Positions 19,983-29,189 of a stretch of 43,358 bases of DNA are shown here, one piece after another. The notes under the pieces were generated by a model, which was not told the origin of the DNA, did not search any database, and saw only the letters and a program-made list of their open reading frames with translations. The position numbers were made by a program, and so were the translations under genes. Source of the DNA: Treponema sp. (GTDB lineage Bacteria; Spirochaetota; Spirochaetia; Treponematales; Breznakiellaceae); assembly GCA_031265435.1 (NCBI GenBank), contig JAISCR010000205.1:1-43358 (forward strand), written 5' to 3'. Numbering within the stretch: the first letter of the stretch is position 1; every line of letters starts with the position of its first letter.

Positions 19983-21194
19983 CTATTCCCTGATAAAAAC
20001 AGCCATACTTTCAATATGGGCCGTCTGGGGATAAAAATCAAAAAGTTTCAGTGAATGAAGCGTATAGCCTCCTTTTTTCAATGCCCCCGCATCCCTGGCC
20101 AGTGTAGCCGCGTCGCAGGACACATAGACCAGCCGGGGAGGGCCCTTTTTACAGAACCAGGCCAGCAGTCCCGGAGAAAAACCTTCCCTCGGGGGATCCG
20201 CGACAACAAAGCCGTAAGGTTTTTCGGCCTGTTTCGCCCATACCTCATCCCTCAGGGCAAAGAATTCCCTTTTCCCGGCCGCAAAACGAAGATTCTCCCG
20301 CGCAAGAGAGAGGGCCTGCCTGTTTATCTCCACCAGTTCTATATGGGGAAACAGCCCGGTGAGAAAAAGTGAAAAAGTTCCCACCCCGCAGAAAATATCC
20401 GCCGCGGGAAGGTCTTTTTCAGCCTGTTCCGTAGTTTCAAGAATATCTTTGCACAGTTTTTCAAGCATTTCCCCGTTACTCTGGAAGAAAACCCCCGCGT
20501 CAATGCCTATTTCCCTGCCGAGAAGAGCGGTTTTGCCCCGGCTTGTTCCCCCTTCACAGAGAAGAAGCCCATTCCGGGCATAGACGGTAAAACGGTCTTT
20601 ACCCGGTGGCGCTTTTATGCCTTCCCGGTTTTTCAGAGCCTTCCGGATCAGGGGATCCGCAATGGGGCAATCGTCCAGGGAGACAATTTCCGCACTTTTA
20701 CGGGCCTTGAGGCCCAGAAGGGAAACGCTGCGGGGAAGTATGGATTTTCCGGAAAGGGAACGCGCCCGGACATGATCCTGCCGCACTGTGTGGAACTGCA
20801 TCCTGTTCCGGTATTCCCAGGGGGAAGAGGCTTCAGTCTCTATACAGGGTATTTTTTCAAAGCCTCCGATTCTCGTAAAAGCCTCCTCCAGAATGCCTTT
20901 TTTCGCTTCCAGTTGGGCCTCGTAGCCAAGATGCTGGAGGGAACAGCCGCCGCAGCGTCTGTAGAGAGGACAGGGCGGATTCACTCTTAGGGGAGAGGCT
21001 TCATGTATTTCAACAATTTCCGCTTTTGCCCAGCGCGATTGTTCGCGTGTAATGCGGCAGACAAGCTCGTCTCCGGGAGCCGAAAGGCCTATAAAGACCC
21101 GTTTATCTCCTCCGGGGGTTTTTATAAAGGATATTCCGTCCCCGCCGGAACTTATTTTTTCAATTCTGCAGGCAAAAATATCTCCGATAGGCAT
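19983..21194 (-). CDS. 23S rRNA/tRNA (uracil-5-)methyltransferase, RlmD/TrmA family
   Basis: TRAM-like N-terminus, CPLYRRCGGCSLQH Fe-S motif, ADIFCGVGTFSLFL, LVYVSCDAATLARD. Confidence 0.9.
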   Translation of the reverse strand: MPIGDIFACRIEKISSGGDGISFIKTPGGDKRVFIGLSAPGDELVCRITREQSRWAKAEIVEIHEASPLRVNPPCPLYRRCGGCSLQHLGYEAQLEAKKGILEEAFTRIGGFEKIPCIETEASSPWEYRNRMQFHTVRQDHVRARSLSGKSILPRSVSLLGLKARKSAEIVSLDDCPIADPLIRKALKNREGIKAPPGKDRFTVYARNGLLLCEGGTSRGKTALLGREIGIDAGVFFQSNGEMLEKLCKDILETTEQAEKDLPAADIFCGVGTFSLFLTGLFPHIELVEINRQALSLARENLRFAAGKREFFALRDEVWAKQAEKPYGFVVADPPREGFSPGLLAWFCKKGPPRLVYVSCDAATLARDAGALKKGGYTLHSLKLFDFYPQTAHIESMAVFIRE

Positions 21195-21278
21195 GGTTCA
21201 TTCTATCATGTCTCCCTCCTGTCGGCGAGTGTACGGTGTAAGGTTGAAAGAAGGGGAACATCAGGATAGAATAGGCGT

Positions 21279-22253
21279 ATGGATGAACAATTCATGCTGC
21301 AGGAAGATGCCCAATGGTTCAACTGTGATGATGGTGGGCGTATCTTCCTCCGCGTCTGGGTCTCCCGGGCTTTTGCGGAGAAGCCTCTGGCTGTTCTTCA
21401 TATTGTTCACGGCATGAGCGAACATGGCCGCCGTTACAAACGGCTGGCCGAAACCCTTTGTAAGGCAGGTTTTGAGGTGTGGGCCGCGGATCAGCGGGGT
21501 CACGGCAAGACCGCGGATAGTTCTGTGAACGGAGAGGACAAGGGCGGCCTGAGGGGGTACTGCGGCGGCGGCGGATTTTCAAGGGTATGCGCCGATATTG
21601 TACAGCTTAACCGCCTGATTCGGGAGAAGAGGCCCGCGGCGCCTCTGTTCATCCTGGGACATTCCTGGGGTTCTTTTATTGTTCAGGAGTGCTTTGAAAA
21701 ATATTCCGGTTTTGAAGGCTGCATTCTTTCGGGAAGCCGGGGCCCCGGCGGCCTCAAGGTAAACTTAAGCCTTCCCCTCATTACCTTTCTTGCCTTTGTC
21801 CGGGGAGAACGGCGTGTCTCTTTCCTGGCTTCTCTTGTTGTAAACAGATTTTACAGTAAACCTTTCAGGCCCAACAGAACTTCTTTTGACTGGATCTCCA
21901 GGGATCAGGAAGAGGTGGATCGTTTCCTTGCCGACAGCCTCTGCAGAGTCAGCTATACCTGGGGTTTCTACCGGGATCTGATCAAGGCCCTGGACCGTAT
22001 CCACCGGCGGGAAGCGTTGGAGAAGATGCCGAAGGATATACCGGTGTATATTTTTGCGGGTACCTCCGATCCGGTAGGGGAAATGGGTAAAAGCCCTACG
22101 GCTCTTGTGGAAACTTACCGCAGTATTGGTGTCAAGGATCTGGAGTTTGTTCTCTATCCCGGCGCCCGGCACGAGACATTGAATGAAAGCAACCGGGAGG
22201 AAGTAACGGAAAATCTTCTTTCATGGTTAAAACGGCATATTGAGCCGGCTTAA
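21279..22253 (+). CDS. Alpha/beta hydrolase (monoacylglycerol lipase-like)
   Basis: VHGMSEHGRRY, FILGHSWGSFIVQE nucleophile elbow, YPGARHETLNE. Confidence 0.9.
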   Translation: MDEQFMLQEDAQWFNCDDGGRIFLRVWVSRAFAEKPLAVLHIVHGMSEHGRRYKRLAETLCKAGFEVWAADQRGHGKTADSSVNGEDKGGLRGYCGGGGFSRVCADIVQLNRLIREKRPAAPLFILGHSWGSFIVQECFEKYSGFEGCILSGSRGPGGLKVNLSLPLITFLAFVRGERRVSFLASLVVNRFYSKPFRPNRTSFDWISRDQEEVDRFLADSLCRVSYTWGFYRDLIKALDRIHRREALEKMPKDIPVYIFAGTSDPVGEMGKSPTALVETYRSIGVKDLEFVLYPGARHETLNESNREEVTENLLSWLKRHIEPA

Positions 22254-22291
22254 AAAACTGGAGTGGCCTCCATAAAAGACGGAGAGATACT

Positions 22292-23479
22292 TTGCGGATC
22301 AGGTATTCAACAGGGGAAAACGGAAAACGAATCAAGAAGGCTGTCGTATACACCCAGGATGAACACGGTATAAACTTTTTCGATATTGACAGTGATGCTG
22401 TCAGTGTTGTTACCAGGCTGAAGGCTTCGGGACACGAGGCATATATCGTAGGGGGCGCGGTCCGGGATCTTATTCTGGGAAAGAAACCAAAGGATTTTGA
22501 CATTGCCTGCGACGCGAGTCCGGGAAAGATAAAAAAGATATTCCGCAATGCCCGCATCATCGGCCACCGTTTCCGCCTGGTTCATGTTTACTTTGGCCCG
22601 AAAATTTTTGAAGTGTCCACCTTCCGTTCCCTTTTGGACAGTCCGGAAAGCAACATCTTTGGTACTATTGACGAAGATGTACTCCGCAGGGACTTTACCT
22701 TTAATGCTCTTCTTTACGATCCCCAGCAGCAGATTGTTGTAGACTATGTGGGCGGCATGAAGGATATCCGTTCCCGCTGCATCAGGCCCATCATCCCGCT
22801 CAACATGATTTTTTCAGGAGACCCGGTGCGGATGCTCCGCGCGGTAAAGTATTCGGCGATTACCGGATTCCCCCTTTCCATGAAAGTCCGCTGGAAGATC
22901 CGCAAACAGGCATCTCTGCTTGCCTCGGTATCCCCCTCACGCCTCACCGAAGAGATCAACAAGATCATCCATTCCTCGCAGGCAGGCGGCATTGTTGCCC
23001 GTCTTGAGGAACTCGGTCTCTATCGGTATCTGCAGCCGGGAGCCTCGCGTCTCATGAAAGAGAAACCGGCTTTCCGCGGCCGCTACCTTTCCACCCTTGG
23101 ACTCCTCAACAGGGAAGACTTCAAAAACCGTCCCGGAGAAATCATTTCGGCCCTTGTCCGGGATTATCTTGAAGAAGAGGCTCTCTGGGATGAAGGGCAG
23201 GAAGATCTGCCTTTGAGTCATCAGGAAATCTACAAGAATGTTTTTGCCGCGGCGCGCTCGTTTGTACTGCCCATGAATCTTCCCCGCATGGAACTGGATC
23301 ATGCCGTAAGGATGATCCTTGCCGAACACGGCATAGTCATCAAAAAATCCCGTTTTACCGAACGGAACAGCGCCATGCGGCAGGGTTCCCGCAGCGGAAA
23401 TGCCGCTCATCCGGCGGAAATTTCAGGCGAATCTCCTCCCGCAAAACGGAGGAGACGCAGGCGGCCGGCCGGCGACTGA
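22292..23479 (+). CDS. pcnB: Poly(A) polymerase / tRNA nucleotidyltransferase family (PcnB-type)
   Basis: AYIVGGAVRDLILGKKPKDFDIACDASPGKIKKIFRNARIIGHRFRLVHV; RRDFTFNALLYD; Arg/Lys-rich C-terminus. Confidence 0.88.
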   Translation: MRIRYSTGENGKRIKKAVVYTQDEHGINFFDIDSDAVSVVTRLKASGHEAYIVGGAVRDLILGKKPKDFDIACDASPGKIKKIFRNARIIGHRFRLVHVYFGPKIFEVSTFRSLLDSPESNIFGTIDEDVLRRDFTFNALLYDPQQQIVVDYVGGMKDIRSRCIRPIIPLNMIFSGDPVRMLRAVKYSAITGFPLSMKVRWKIRKQASLLASVSPSRLTEEINKIIHSSQAGGIVARLEELGLYRYLQPGASRLMKEKPAFRGRYLSTLGLLNREDFKNRPGEIISALVRDYLEEEALWDEGQEDLPLSHQEIYKNVFAAARSFVLPMNLPRMELDHAVRMILAEHGIVIKKSRFTERNSAMRQGSRSGNAAHPAEISGESPPAKRRRRRRPAGD

Positions 23480-23489
23480 GGAGCCGCCG

Positions 23490-24635
23490 CTACTTAATCC
23501 GATCCAACAGTATCTCTACCCGATCCTTGTATCTTTCCGGAGAAGCCGCGGCGGCATCCTGAAGAAAAACCACGGCTTCGTTGTTTTTGCCCGCGGCAAC
23601 GGAGTTAAGTCCCAGCGCATAGGAGATAAGGGCCCTGTCCGCTCCGTACTCAAGACTGGAACGGTAGTATTGTTCCGCAAGATTGTAATTTTTTTCGTCA
23701 TAGGCAATAAGGCCCAGATAATAATAGGGAATGTGCTGTGCCGGTTTCTGATCCAGCGCGGCTATAAAGGCCAGTTCCGCGGTGATGGGATCTCCTGAGC
23801 CGTAAGCCTTTGTGCCTTCATCTACCAGTTCCGCAAAGGTTCTGCGGGAGGCGATATAGGAACTAAAGTCCGCGGAAAGGGCAGGCTGGGGAGACCACGC
23901 GGAAATCCGCTCATATACCGCCTCCCCGTTTTCCGCGGCGCTTTTTGCATTGTCAAGGATCATGAAGCTTTCTATCATGGTTCTAAAGTATTCTTCCCTT
24001 CCGGAATTGAGAAAGAAGGAAACCAGAGCCCAGGCGGAGGCCTGAAAGTTTTCCGGCACAGTTCTGTTATCCGCCAGTAAAATTGCCTCTATCCGGGGCA
24101 TTCCGCTTCCCATGGTCTTTACCGTATTAAGCCAGGAGAGGTTTTCCTCATAGGAGAGTTCCCCGTTTTCACCGGCCTTGAGGCTGCTGAAATAGACGGC
24201 AAATCCTTCCCGTATCCATGCCGGCGGGTTGGACACAAAGGCCCGTAAAAACTGAATGAATGCCTGGTGGGGAATCTGTCCGGCACTTTCATCGGCGGCC
24301 GTGTGGATTACCAGTTCCCGTCTTTCGGGACTTGCGTAGTGAAGGTACACAGCCCCCGGCCTGGCAGAACCAAGTCTTGAACCGACATAATCGGTGTAGG
24401 CCTGTCCGTTATCGATAAGCCTGACCCGCAGGGGCAATGCGGCCTTTGATTCATCAAAACGGAAAAGCCTGTTGTATACCGCAAACCGGGCTTCCAGTTC
24501 TTTTGAAAGAAGGTCCGTCATGCGGCTGTCTCCTGAAAATACATAATGAACGTTTCCGGCCCCGCTCTGGGCAAAAAGTCTTCCGCCCGCAAACAGTAAC
24601 AGTACCGCTGTCAGAGCCAATCCTGTTTTTTTCAC
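23490..24635 (-). CDS. Secreted TPR-containing protein, peptidase-MA-like
   Basis: Signal peptide; TPR-like AEQYYRSSLEYGADRALISYALGLNSVAAGKNNEAVVFL. Confidence 0.7.
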   Translation of the reverse strand: MKKTGLALTAVLLLFAGGRLFAQSGAGNVHYVFSGDSRMTDLLSKELEARFAVYNRLFRFDESKAALPLRVRLIDNGQAYTDYVGSRLGSARPGAVYLHYASPERRELVIHTAADESAGQIPHQAFIQFLRAFVSNPPAWIREGFAVYFSSLKAGENGELSYEENLSWLNTVKTMGSGMPRIEAILLADNRTVPENFQASAWALVSFFLNSGREEYFRTMIESFMILDNAKSAAENGEAVYERISAWSPQPALSADFSSYIASRRTFAELVDEGTKAYGSGDPITAELAFIAALDQKPAQHIPYYYLGLIAYDEKNYNLAEQYYRSSLEYGADRALISYALGLNSVAAGKNNEAVVFLQDAAAASPERYKDRVEILLDRIK

Positions 24636-24658
24636 TCAAGCCTCCTTCCTGAAAACAC

Positions 24659-25516
24659 CTATTCCGCAATCTTGTCAATGATAATATTAACCTCTTCAAT
24701 AAGTATACTGGTATAGCGTTCGAGGTTGTCGATAATGTACTGCTGCAGGGCATGCATGTTTCCCCCCAATTGGGTACCGTAGGGCACATCAATGGTAAGG
24801 GCGAGCCTGTAGCCCATCTCTTCATCCTTGATGACAATTTTTTTTATTTTGATTCCCGGATTATACTCATCTATGCAGTGGATAACCATCTGGCTCAGGG
24901 CCGCTTCGCTGATCATCACCTTGCCCCGCTTTGAGTATTCAGGCCGTACTACCGACTTTTCGTGAACCTTGAGTGTCGACGCAATCCCTGTCGGCCCTCC
25001 CTTCCGGCGGAAGATTCTGATGGCATCATAAAAAATGTGGGGATAGCTCCGCTTGATTTCGATGGAGGGTACGGGGATGACATGTTTCCCCTCTATGCGC
25101 CTGGTACGGATTGCCTTGTCGATTTCCTCCTGGGTGGCGATGTCCTCTATCTTGATGAGCTTTGAAGGAGGGGGAAGCTGCAGCCGGGCGGCAATCTTGT
25201 TTACCATCTTTTCGCTTGTTCCCAGAATCAGTATCTTCTTGAACTTTTCTCCCTGGAGCTTGCGGGCAACCTCATCCCGCTGTGCCTTTTCGTCAAAGAG
25301 GGCCACCTTGACCGCCGCCATAAAGGTTTTCTCCTTCTTGGCGGAGTGTCCCGCCAGAATCCGGTTTTCCCGGATCAAAAGCCCGTCGTCAATGATAAAA
25401 TCCACCCCGTACTTCTGGGCTACCAGGGCTGCCCGGAAACTCTTTCCCGTGCCGCTTTCCCCGACGAGAGCCAGGGTTTTTACCTTTTTTATCTTCCAGA
25501 AGATGTCCCGCCACAT
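24659..25516 (-). CDS. P-loop NTPase with C-terminal Asp23/Gls24-like domain
   Basis: Walker A LALVGESGTGKS; C-terminal ISEAALSQMVIHCIDEY...LERYTSILIEEVNIIIDKIAE resembles the Asp23/Gls24 pattern. Confidence 0.7.
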   Translation of the reverse strand: MWRDIFWKIKKVKTLALVGESGTGKSFRAALVAQKYGVDFIIDDGLLIRENRILAGHSAKKEKTFMAAVKVALFDEKAQRDEVARKLQGEKFKKILILGTSEKMVNKIAARLQLPPPSKLIKIEDIATQEEIDKAIRTRRIEGKHVIPVPSIEIKRSYPHIFYDAIRIFRRKGGPTGIASTLKVHEKSVVRPEYSKRGKVMISEAALSQMVIHCIDEYNPGIKIKKIVIKDEEMGYRLALTIDVPYGTQLGGNMHALQQYIIDNLERYTSILIEEVNIIIDKIAE

Positions 25517-25566
25517 GTTTTTATTATAGGGCTTTGCCGCGCAGAAGGTAAAGCGGAAACGGCATC

Positions 25567-26550
25567 TTATTCAGGAATGAAACCGGGAAATAACTCCTCA
25601 ATCCGGGAGCTGAATTTTTCGGGCAGAGGCGCAGTAATACTGTGGGGCAGGGCGGGGAGCAGGATTTCCGCTTCGCCGGTTTTCAGGAACCGCCACGCAT
25701 GAAGGAAGAAGCCCCGGCCCCCGGCGCGGCCTCGATACTTCCTGTCGCCTGCCAGCGGATGTCCGTGGAAGGCAGCCTGGGCGCGAATCTGGTGGGTTCT
25801 TCCGGTTTCGATCTCCGCGCGGATAAGGCTGTATGTTCTGCCGGAGACAAGGGGCCTGACTCTTGTGACTGCCTTTTTCGGAAGATCCTCCCCCCGGCGT
25901 CCCTGTACAGATATGTGCAGCGATTGTGCGGGCCCTTCATGTATACGGCTTATGCCGCTCTCCCTGTCCCGTTCAAGATCCTCCTCCCAAAACTCTTCAT
26001 CCCCGACAAGACCCTCCACGATGGCAAGGTACTGTTTAATCAGCAGCCTTTCCCGAAGCGCCGTGCTGAAGGCCCTTGCCCCCGCAAGGCTTGTCGAAAA
26101 GGCGATGATGCCGCTTGAAGGCTTGTCGAGTCTGTGCAGGGGGCCGGGCCTGAAGGAAAGGGAAGGGGAAAGTTTCGGCGAGAGGTAGCCGCGTACCAGG
26201 GTTTCAAGGCTCTCTTTTCCGTGGCTTGCCAGTCCCGCGGGTTTGTTCAGTATGAGAAGGCCGGTATCTTCGTAGAGTATATTAAGAGGGGAACCATGCA
26301 GCACACCTTCACCTTGCAGGCCCGGTTGGGGTTCCGTAAGCGGGGAGGCTCCTTCGTTTTCCCGGCCGGGAAAGCTGATACTCTGGCCCGGCCGGATACG
26401 GGTTTCCGGCCCCGCTCTTTTGCCGTCCAGCTTTACCCGGCCCTGGCGGAGCAGGCGCTGGATGGCCGAGAGGGGAATCTCGGGCAGGGCCTTGCGGAGA
26501 ATCCGGTCAAGACGGCGGCCTGAATCATCGGGGCCCGCGCGGAGGATTAT
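25567..26550 (-). CDS. RluA-family pseudouridine synthase with N-terminal S4 domain (start extended beyond the ORF track)
   Basis: HRLDKPSSGIIAFS catalytic motif; in-frame upstream extension GRRLDRILRKALPEIPLSAIQRLLRQGRVKLDGKRAGPETRIRPGQSISF is an S4 domain; no ATG/GTG/TTG exists in the extension. Confidence 0.85.
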   Translation of the reverse strand: MILRAGPDDSGRRLDRILRKALPEIPLSAIQRLLRQGRVKLDGKRAGPETRIRPGQSISFPGRENEGASPLTEPQPGLQGEGVLHGSPLNILYEDTGLLILNKPAGLASHGKESLETLVRGYLSPKLSPSLSFRPGPLHRLDKPSSGIIAFSTSLAGARAFSTALRERLLIKQYLAIVEGLVGDEEFWEEDLERDRESGISRIHEGPAQSLHISVQGRRGEDLPKKAVTRVRPLVSGRTYSLIRAEIETGRTHQIRAQAAFHGHPLAGDRKYRGRAGGRGFFLHAWRFLKTGEAEILLPALPHSITAPLPEKFSSRIEELFPGFIPE

Positions 26551-27002
26551 GGACGAACCTCCCTGATTTCCCTGACAAATTCATCAAGATCCTCAAAATG
26601 CCGGTACACCGAGGCAAAGCGGATATAGGCAACCTTGTCTATGCGTTTAAGCTTGGAGAGGATCAGGTCTCCGATTACCACAGAATCAATCTCGTGGTTT
26701 ACCTTACCCATGATGGCGGATTGATCCTCCACCTCATTGACGAGGTTCTCTATGCTCATCTGGGAGACAGGCCTCTTTTCCAGCGCGCGCTGAACACCTC
26801 TTTCGATTTTTGACCTTTCAAAGGGTTCCCGCCTGCCGTCCCTTTTGATCACCATAAAATATCTGTCTTCGATACGCTCGTAGCTGGTAAAGCGGAAACC
26901 GCAGCCGTTACACTCCCTCCGCCGCCGGATCGCTTCTCCGTCGGCCAGGGTACGGGATTCAATTACCTTGTCGTCAAAACTGCCGCAATGGGGGCAACGC
27001 AT
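26547..27002 (-). CDS. nrdR: Transcriptional repressor NrdR
   Basis: MRCPHCGSFDDKVIESR...CNGCGFRFTSYERIE zinc ribbon and ATP-cone. Confidence 0.97.
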   Translation of the reverse strand: MRCPHCGSFDDKVIESRTLADGEAIRRRRECNGCGFRFTSYERIEDRYFMVIKRDGRREPFERSKIERGVQRALEKRPVSQMSIENLVNEVEDQSAIMGKVNHEIDSVVIGDLILSKLKRIDKVAYIRFASVYRHFEDLDEFVREIREVRP

Positions 27003-27216
27003 ACCTGACTATACCATGAAACCGTCAAAACCGCAACAGCTTTATCCCAAAATACCCACGAGTCTCTGTATACGAGTCTAATAAAAATCGTCAACAAAAG
27101 TTATTGTTGAAACCTTGCCGCGTGTAAAATAAAAAGAAATAAAACAGTATTCCGGTATATTCGCATAACCCAAATAATTCTTTTCAACCGTTTGAGCGTT
27201 TGGGAATTCCTTCAAT

Positions 27217-27322
27217 CAGCAATTCTCCATCTAAAATAACCACAAACTACTCGAACGAAAGAGGAAGAGATTACCACAAAAAGTCGAAGAAGTCGAAGAA
27301 GTTTTTTAATGGAGAATTGCTG
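27217..27322. repeat. Inverted repeat pair with 78-nt spacer
   Basis: cagcaattctccat (27217-27230) is the perfect reverse complement of atggagaattgctg (27309-27322). Confidence 0.75.
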
Positions 27323-27472
27323 TCTTTCTCCTTTTCCCTCCGAAACGTCTAAATTGCTGATAAATCAAGTCAGGAAAGGGAAAAAAGGGCCTGAAATGAC
27401 GCCTTGAAAGACTGGCCGGTACGGACGGAAGGGGGTATCCGTACGAAAATTTTCCGAATTTTTGTGTTTTTC

Positions 27473-27501
27473 TTGACGAAATTAAAAAACGGATGTATAT
27501 T
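27473..27501 (+). promoter_or_regulatory. Putative sigma70-type promoter for the lipoprotein/radical SAM operon
   Basis: TTGACG (27473-27478), 17-nt spacer, TATATT (27496-27501). Confidence 0.55.
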
Positions 27502-27606
27502 AATCTTTATGAATGGTGTATGGTACCAGTGCTTTTTCCGACAGCGAACTATCAGCGGAGGTAAGCGAGACAATACCGTAAAAACTGTTGACGGCAAGGG
27601 GGGCAG

Positions 27607-27684
27607 ATGCGGTTAAAATTGAAAATTATGGTTTTCTTTTTTGGCCTGGTGATATGCGGATGTAAAATGAAGGAAATTTCATGA
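27607..27684 (+). CDS. Short ORF (25 aa) resembling a lipoprotein signal peptide
   Basis: MRLKLKIMVFFFGLVICGCKMKEIS*; preceded by G-rich aaggggggcag; its TGA overlaps the next ATG (ATGA). Confidence 0.4.
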   Translation: MRLKLKIMVFFFGLVICGCKMKEIS

Positions 27685-28064
27685 AACTGACGAAAGAAAC
27701 CGGCCGTAAGATTTTAAGAAAAATTTACACCGGATTAGGATTAACTACTGTAGCGCTGGTATTCCAGGCATGTTATGGAACCCCTATAGGACTGGACGTT
27801 CTGGTACGGGGCACTGTAAAATCGAAAACAACCAATGACCCGATTGAGGGAATAAAAATCTCGGTTAAGGATATGTATCAATATGAGCTAACGGATAACA
27901 CCGGTAAATTTCAGTTCTATGTCCCGCAGGATGAAATTTGCGTCATACAATTGGAGGACATTGACGGCACGGAAAACGGTTCATATTTATCAACGGAAAT
28001 TTCTGTCGATTTGTCAAAAGATAAAATGGACCTGGGAGATGTATTCTTGGATGATGCCGAATAA
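27681..28064 (+). CDS. Putative lipoprotein with carboxypeptidase-regulatory-like fold, rSAM-associated
   Basis: Signal peptide with lipobox-like VFQAC; VRGTVKSKTTNDPIEGIKISVKDMYQYELTDNTGKFQFYVP; followed by a radical SAM gene. Confidence 0.8.
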   Translation: MKLTKETGRKILRKIYTGLGLTTVALVFQACYGTPIGLDVLVRGTVKSKTTNDPIEGIKISVKDMYQYELTDNTGKFQFYVPQDEICVIQLEDIDGTENGSYLSTEISVDLSKDKMDLGDVFLDDAE

Positions 28065-29109
28065 AGTTTTACTCTATCTGCATCGTCTATTTAAACAGAA
28101 TGAAACAAAATTACATGAATTAAATTATCTGTTCTGGGAATGTACCCAACGGTGTAATTTGGCGTGTTTGCATTGCGGATCGGATTGTACCTCCGATTCC
28201 ACGATACCTGATATGCCCTTTAACGATTTTTTGCAGGCTATACTGCCCATAAAGAAAATGTATAAGGAGAATGTCATAACAATAGCAATAACGGGCGGAG
28301 AACCGCTGTTGCGGAAAGATCTGGTTTTGTGCGGCAAAACTTTACGGGAACACGGTTTTCGCTGGGGAATTGTTACCAATGGGTATGGTTATACCTTTGA
28401 TATTCACGCCAGACTGCTCGCGGCGGGGATGAGGACGGTAACCCTAAGTCTTGACGGACTTGAAAACAGTCATAATTGGCTCAGGTCAAACAAAAAAAGT
28501 TTTGAAAATGCGGTTAAGGCATTGGATTTGATTGTATCTTCAAAAGGCTTGACCTATGATGTTGTTACGTGCGTTAATCGAAAAAATATTAGTGAGCTTT
28601 CCGATCTTAAAGAATTTTTGATTTCAAAAAAGGTAAAAGCGTGGCGGCTGTTTACCATAGCGCCTATTGGAAGGGCTGTAAACAATAATGATATGATATT
28701 AACATCCAATGAATTAAAACAGTTGATGGATTTTATTGTCCTCTCTCGTATAAAAAGTGACATTGATGTTAAATTTAGCTGTGAGGCATATGTTGGAAAA
28801 TATGAAAAACGAGTACGGGATTCCTATTTTTTTTGTCATGCGGGAATAAATATAGCTTCAGTACTGATAGACGGATCAATATCGGCGTGTCCAAATATCA
28901 ACCGAAATTTTGTGCAAGGGAATATTTACACTGACAATTTTCCGGAAGTATGGAATAATCGGTTTGAGATTATGAGAAATCGTAATTGGATGAAGGCAGG
29001 AATTTGTACAGATTGTACAGATTATAAAAATTGCAATGGCGGCGCCATGCATCTATGGAATGAAAAAAGAGATACGATAATGACTTGTATAAATAAAACG
29101 ATTAAATAA
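28054..29109 (+). CDS. Radical SAM/SPASM protein (rSAM/lipoprotein system type)
   Basis: CNLACLHC (CxxxCxxC), ITGGEPLLRKD; Cys-rich C-terminus CHAG...ACPN...CTDCTDYKNCNGG. Start at MPNKVLLYL overlaps the lipoprotein stop. Confidence 0.9.
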   Translation: MPNKVLLYLHRLFKQNETKLHELNYLFWECTQRCNLACLHCGSDCTSDSTIPDMPFNDFLQAILPIKKMYKENVITIAITGGEPLLRKDLVLCGKTLREHGFRWGIVTNGYGYTFDIHARLLAAGMRTVTLSLDGLENSHNWLRSNKKSFENAVKALDLIVSSKGLTYDVVTCVNRKNISELSDLKEFLISKKVKAWRLFTIAPIGRAVNNNDMILTSNELKQLMDFIVLSRIKSDIDVKFSCEAYVGKYEKRVRDSYFFCHAGINIASVLIDGSISACPNINRNFVQGNIYTDNFPEVWNNRFEIMRNRNWMKAGICTDCTDYKNCNGGAMHLWNEKRDTIMTCINKTIK

Positions 29110-29189
29110 TTCCCGAATCCGTATAAAACACCACCAAAGGATGTAACGCATGATTGAGAAATAAGCTTATCCAAAGAGGGCTTATAAAA

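Noticed and set aside
27404-27616. 70-aa (+) ORF across the rSAM operon promoter
   Set aside because: Spans the predicted promoter and leader; composition does not look protein-like
27919-28053. N-terminal extension of the radical SAM ORF in the track
   Set aside because: Overlaps the lipoprotein in another frame; the start at 28054 (MPNKVLL) fits family architecture better
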